From JAAYBR01 sp033813475 (GTDB lineage: Bacteria; Hydrogenedentota; Hydrogenedentia; Hydrogenedentales; CAITNO01): a stretch of 7,735 nt of DNA. Positions 5,783 to 7,735 of the stretch are shown piece by piece (position 1 is the first letter of the stretch; each line of letters begins with the position of its first letter). The notes beneath the pieces are model-generated. The model was not told the origin of the DNA, did not search any database, and was given only the letters and a program-made list of their open reading frames with translations. The stretch is taken from assembly GCA_033813475.1 (NCBI GenBank), contig JAPXRP010000198.1:1-7735 (forward strand), given 5' to 3'. Position numbers and translations under genes: made by a program.

Positions 5783-6654
5783 GCGGCGCCCTCCGCGCGC
5801 GCGAGGGCGGTTTCGAGCAGGGCCGCGAAGAGGGGGCGGTACTCCGGCAGGGCGTCCACCAGGAGCTCGCCGCGGGAGTAGGCCTCGGCGATCCGCCGGT
5901 CGTCGGGGATCTCCGCATACACGGACACGTTCTCCCGCGCGCAGTAGTCGTGCACCCGGCCGTCGCCGGAGCCCATGCGGTTGACCACGACGCCGAAGGG
6001 GCGGCCCAGGGTGCGGACCGTGTCCACGGCGAGGGCCAGGTCGTTCAGGCCGAAGGGCGTGGGCTCCGTCACCAGCACCACGACGTCCGCGTCGCGGAGC
6101 GTGGCGATGACGGGGCAGGAGGTGCCCGGAGGCGCGTCCAGGATGACGAGACTGCCGCCCGCGGCGTGGCGCTTGACGGCGTGGATGAGCGGCGGGGCCA
6201 TGGCGCGCCCCACGTCGAGGCGCCCCTGCACGAGGGTGATGTCTCCGGCCTGCAGGGTCTCCACCGCGCCGATGCGGTGGTCCTTCTCGGTGATGGCGCC
6301 GCGGGGGCAGACCTTCATGCACCCGCCGCAGCCGTGGCACATGTCCTGAAAGACCAGGGGCGGCCCGCCAAAGCAGGCCAGGGCGTTGTAGGCGCAGAAC
6401 CGCGCGCACTCGCCGCACCCGTCGCACAGGGCCGGGTCCACCCGGGGCACGGGGATGCCCGCCGTCTCCTCCGCCAGCAGGTCCGCCTTCAGGAAGAGGT
6501 GGGCGTTTGGCTCCTCCACGTCGCAGTCGAGGAGCCGCACCCCCGCGCCCGCGGTCCGCGCCAGGTTGAGCGACACCGTCGTTTTGCCGGTGCCGCCCTT
6601 TCCCGACGCGACCGCGATGACGCGGGGTTTGTTCTGTTGGGGGGAGGCGCTCAC
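5779..6654 (-). CDS. MinD-superfamily P-loop ATPase with inserted 2x[4Fe-4S] ferredoxin domain (ATPase A)
   Basis: This 291-residue protein is a paralogue of the neighbouring ATPase with the same layout. The deviant Walker A GKGGTGKT is at 18-25, the switch I segment LLDCDVEEPNAHLFL at 41-55 and the switch II segment LVILDAPPGTSCP at 169-181 (Asp173). The ferredoxin insertion has Cys77, 80, 83, 87 and Cys106, 109, 112, 116 followed by Pro117. The switch I wording (VEEPNAHLFL versus VDAADLHLIL) separates the two paralogues, which commonly occur side by side in anaerobes. Similar pairs are encoded in Desulfovibrio ORP operons and have been linked there to the orange protein and to cell division. 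Translation starts at GTG 6654, overlapping the NifX-like stop as GTGA, with GAGGGG eight bases upstream; no in-frame ATG is available near the Walker A motif. Likely cytoplasmic. Confidence 0.93.
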   Translation of the reverse strand: MSASPQQNKPRVIAVASGKGGTGKTTVSLNLARTAGAGVRLLDCDVEEPNAHLFLKADLLAEETAGIPVPRVDPALCDGCGECARFCAYNALACFGGPPLVFQDMCHGCGGCMKVCPRGAITEKDHRIGAVETLQAGDITLVQGRLDVGRAMAPPLIHAVKRHAAGGSLVILDAPPGTSCPVIATLRDADVVVLVTEPTPFGLNDLALAVDTVRTLGRPFGVVVNRMGSGDGRVHDYCARENVSVYAEIPDDRRIAEAYSRGELLVDALPEYRPLFAALLETALARAEGAA

Positions 6655-7013
6655 ACCCAGTGCCCCTCGACGTCCGGCGCGCCGGCCTCGGCCAGCGCGC
6701 CCGCGACATACTGCTCGAGGGCCTCGCCCACCGTCGCGGCGGCGCAGGGGTAAATCTTCACCCCCGCCGCAGAGAGCACGCGGAAGGCCTTGGGGCCGCA
6801 GTGTCCGGAGACCAGGGCGGCGGCCCCCAGCTTCGCCACGGCCTGGGCGGACTGGATGCCCGCGCCCTGCGCCGCGTTCAGGTTTTGCACGTTGTCGGCC
6901 ACCTCGAAGGCGCCGCTGTCCAGGTCGTAGACCAGGAACTTCGGCGCGCGTCCGAAGCGCTGCTCCAGGGGCGCGGAGAGGTTGTCCCCGCTGGTGGTGA
7001 AGGCCACTTTCAT
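6651..7013 (-). CDS. NifX/NifB-type (dinitrogenase iron-molybdenum cofactor biosynthesis family) protein 1
   Basis: This 120-residue single-domain protein shows the family's opening strand MKVAFTTSG, QRFGRAPKFLVYD (18-30), NAAQGAGIQSAQAVAKLGA (46-64) and the signature SGHCGPKAFRVL (69-80). His71, Cys72 and Cys90 are the clearest potential cluster ligands. It differs from the other NifX-like protein of this operon: it lacks the HFGHC and PPPHEPG motifs and the CDH tail, so the two represent distinct subgroups rather than a recent duplication. It resembles the branch that includes the small Mo/Cu-binding orange protein of Desulfovibrio, but I cannot tell from sequence which metal it holds. The ATG at 7013 has AAGGAA about nine bases upstream. 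It lies 18 bases after the peroxiredoxin stop and overlaps the next ATPase gene by four bases. Confidence 0.9.
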   Translation of the reverse strand: MKVAFTTSGDNLSAPLEQRFGRAPKFLVYDLDSGAFEVADNVQNLNAAQGAGIQSAQAVAKLGAAALVSGHCGPKAFRVLSAAGVKIYPCAAATVGEALEQYVAGALAEAGAPDVEGHWV

Positions 7014-7031
7014 CTCAGGCTTCCTTCGGGG

Positions 7032-7706
7032 TCATTTGGGGCATTTTTTCAGCGTCATGAACCAGTCGAGGACCGTGGTGCCCTCGCCGGGGGACGCGGT
7101 GCGCTCCTTGGCGGAACCGCACGAACCCGGCGGCGGCACGATCACATCGTCGCCCGGCTGCCAGTTCGCGGGCGTGGCCACCTTGTGCTGGTCCGAGAGC
7201 TGCATGGCCTTGAGCAGGCGCAGGACCTCGTCCATGTTGCGTCCGTTGCTCATGGGGTAGAACAGGATGGCGCGCACCACGGCCTCGGGGTCCATGATGA
7301 ACACGGCGCGCACGGCCTGCGTGTTGCTCGCGCCGGGCTGCAGCATGCCAAAGGCCTTCGAAACCTCCATCGTCAGGTCGCTGATCACGGGGAAGTCCAC
7401 CTCAAGGCCCTTCATGTCCTTGTAACAGATCTTCTCCTTGATCGTCCGCAGCCATGCGATGTGGCTGTAGGTGCTGTCAATGGACAGCCCGAGGAGCTTG
7501 CAGTTCAGCTTCTCGAACTCCGGCTGCATGGACGCGAAGGTCATGAACTCGGTCGTGCACACGGGCGTGAAGTCGGCGGGGTGGCTGAAAAACACCACCC
7601 ATTTTCCCGCGTAGTCCTCCGGGAATTTCACCATGCCCTGGGTGGTCTCGGCGGTGAAGGACGGGGCCTTTTCGCCGATCAGCGGGATTCGTGTTGCCTG
7701 TTCCAT
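7032..7706 (-). CDS. Peroxiredoxin of the Prx6/archaeal-type AhpC family
   Basis: This 224-residue thiol peroxidase reduces hydrogen peroxide, organic peroxides or peroxynitrite in the cytoplasm. The active-site motif PxxxTxxC is intact as PADFTPVC (43-50), with peroxidatic Cys50 and the supporting Arg133 in AVRAVFIMDP. The long C-terminal arm (NWQPGDDVIVPPP, 181-193) identifies the Prx6/archaeal branch rather than short AhpC. The arm motif seen as CLDWWFC in Aeropyrum thioredoxin peroxidase reads VLDWFMT here (212-218), so both usual C-terminal cysteines are absent. Cys196 and Cys222 are nearby alternatives, and Cys69 and Cys94 are further cysteines. The ATG at 7706 has AAGGAG nine bases upstream. 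It is the first visible gene of the metal-cluster operon, consistent with shielding oxygen-sensitive clusters; its promoter lies beyond the window edge. Confidence 0.93.
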   Translation of the reverse strand: MEQATRIPLIGEKAPSFTAETTQGMVKFPEDYAGKWVVFFSHPADFTPVCTTEFMTFASMQPEFEKLNCKLLGLSIDSTYSHIAWLRTIKEKICYKDMKGLEVDFPVISDLTMEVSKAFGMLQPGASNTQAVRAVFIMDPEAVVRAILFYPMSNGRNMDEVLRLLKAMQLSDQHKVATPANWQPGDDVIVPPPGSCGSAKERTASPGEGTTVLDWFMTLKKCPK

Positions 7707-7735
7707 GGGGTCTTGCTCCTTATATGGGTTGTGCC

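Noticed and set aside
5783..6709. N-terminal extension of the ATPase B frame to 602 codons
   Set aside because: The extension lies out of frame over ATPase A and is Arg/Gly/Pro-rich. The true start is ATG 5782, directly before the Walker A strand and behind a good ribosome binding site.
7731..7735. GGCAC on the minus strand as the -24 part of a sigma-54 promoter for the peroxiredoxin operon
   Set aside because: ORP operons in Desulfovibrio use sigma-54, so I looked, but the matching -12 TTGC element is absent at the required spacing and the window ends here.

Overview
The window is high-GC, densely packed bacterial chromosomal DNA. The most informative block encodes paired ferredoxin-containing P-loop ATPases, NifX/NifB-type cluster-binding proteins, an IscU-type scaffold and a peroxiredoxin. 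This gene set is typical of anaerobes such as sulfate reducers and related lineages. A PilT-family ATPase points to a type IV pilus or a related secretion machine. I cannot name the genus; an anaerobic, Gram-negative-like, high-GC lineage (Desulfobacterota, Hydrogenedentota or PVC-related) is a guess.

Plus strand, left side: the 3' end of an S41-type peptidase gene (1-252) is followed by a 208-base gap. The gap holds a possible sigma-70-like promoter and a run of strong, partly mutually exclusive hairpins. It leads into a PilT-like retraction ATPase (461-1954) with about 137 unexplained residues at its N-terminus and a degenerate AIRNLIRE motif.

Minus strand, middle: a 10-helix EamA/DMT-type transporter (1947-2924) meets the pilT-like gene tail to tail with 8 bases of overlap. 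Upstream of it lies a COG1237-type metallo-beta-lactamase-fold protein (2995-3831). A 297-base non-coding stretch (3832-4128) then carries a 104-base imperfect inverted-repeat element and a short CACGGAC-rich run.

Minus strand, right side: an apparent operon is read from right to left as peroxiredoxin, NifX-like protein 1, MinD/ferredoxin ATPase A, MinD/ferredoxin ATPase B, IscU-like scaffold and NifX-like protein 2. The last five genes overlap or nearly touch (GTGA, ATGA and TGATG junctions), suggesting translational coupling. The set resembles the orange-protein (ORP) clusters of Desulfovibrio, with an Fe-S scaffold added. The inferred role is ATP-dependent assembly or delivery of an Fe-S or mixed-metal cluster, with the peroxiredoxin protecting it from oxidants. 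The most notable points are this IscU-plus-paired-ATPase module, a peroxiredoxin that lost both usual C-terminal cysteines, the N-terminal extension of the PilT-like ATPase, and its structured leader.
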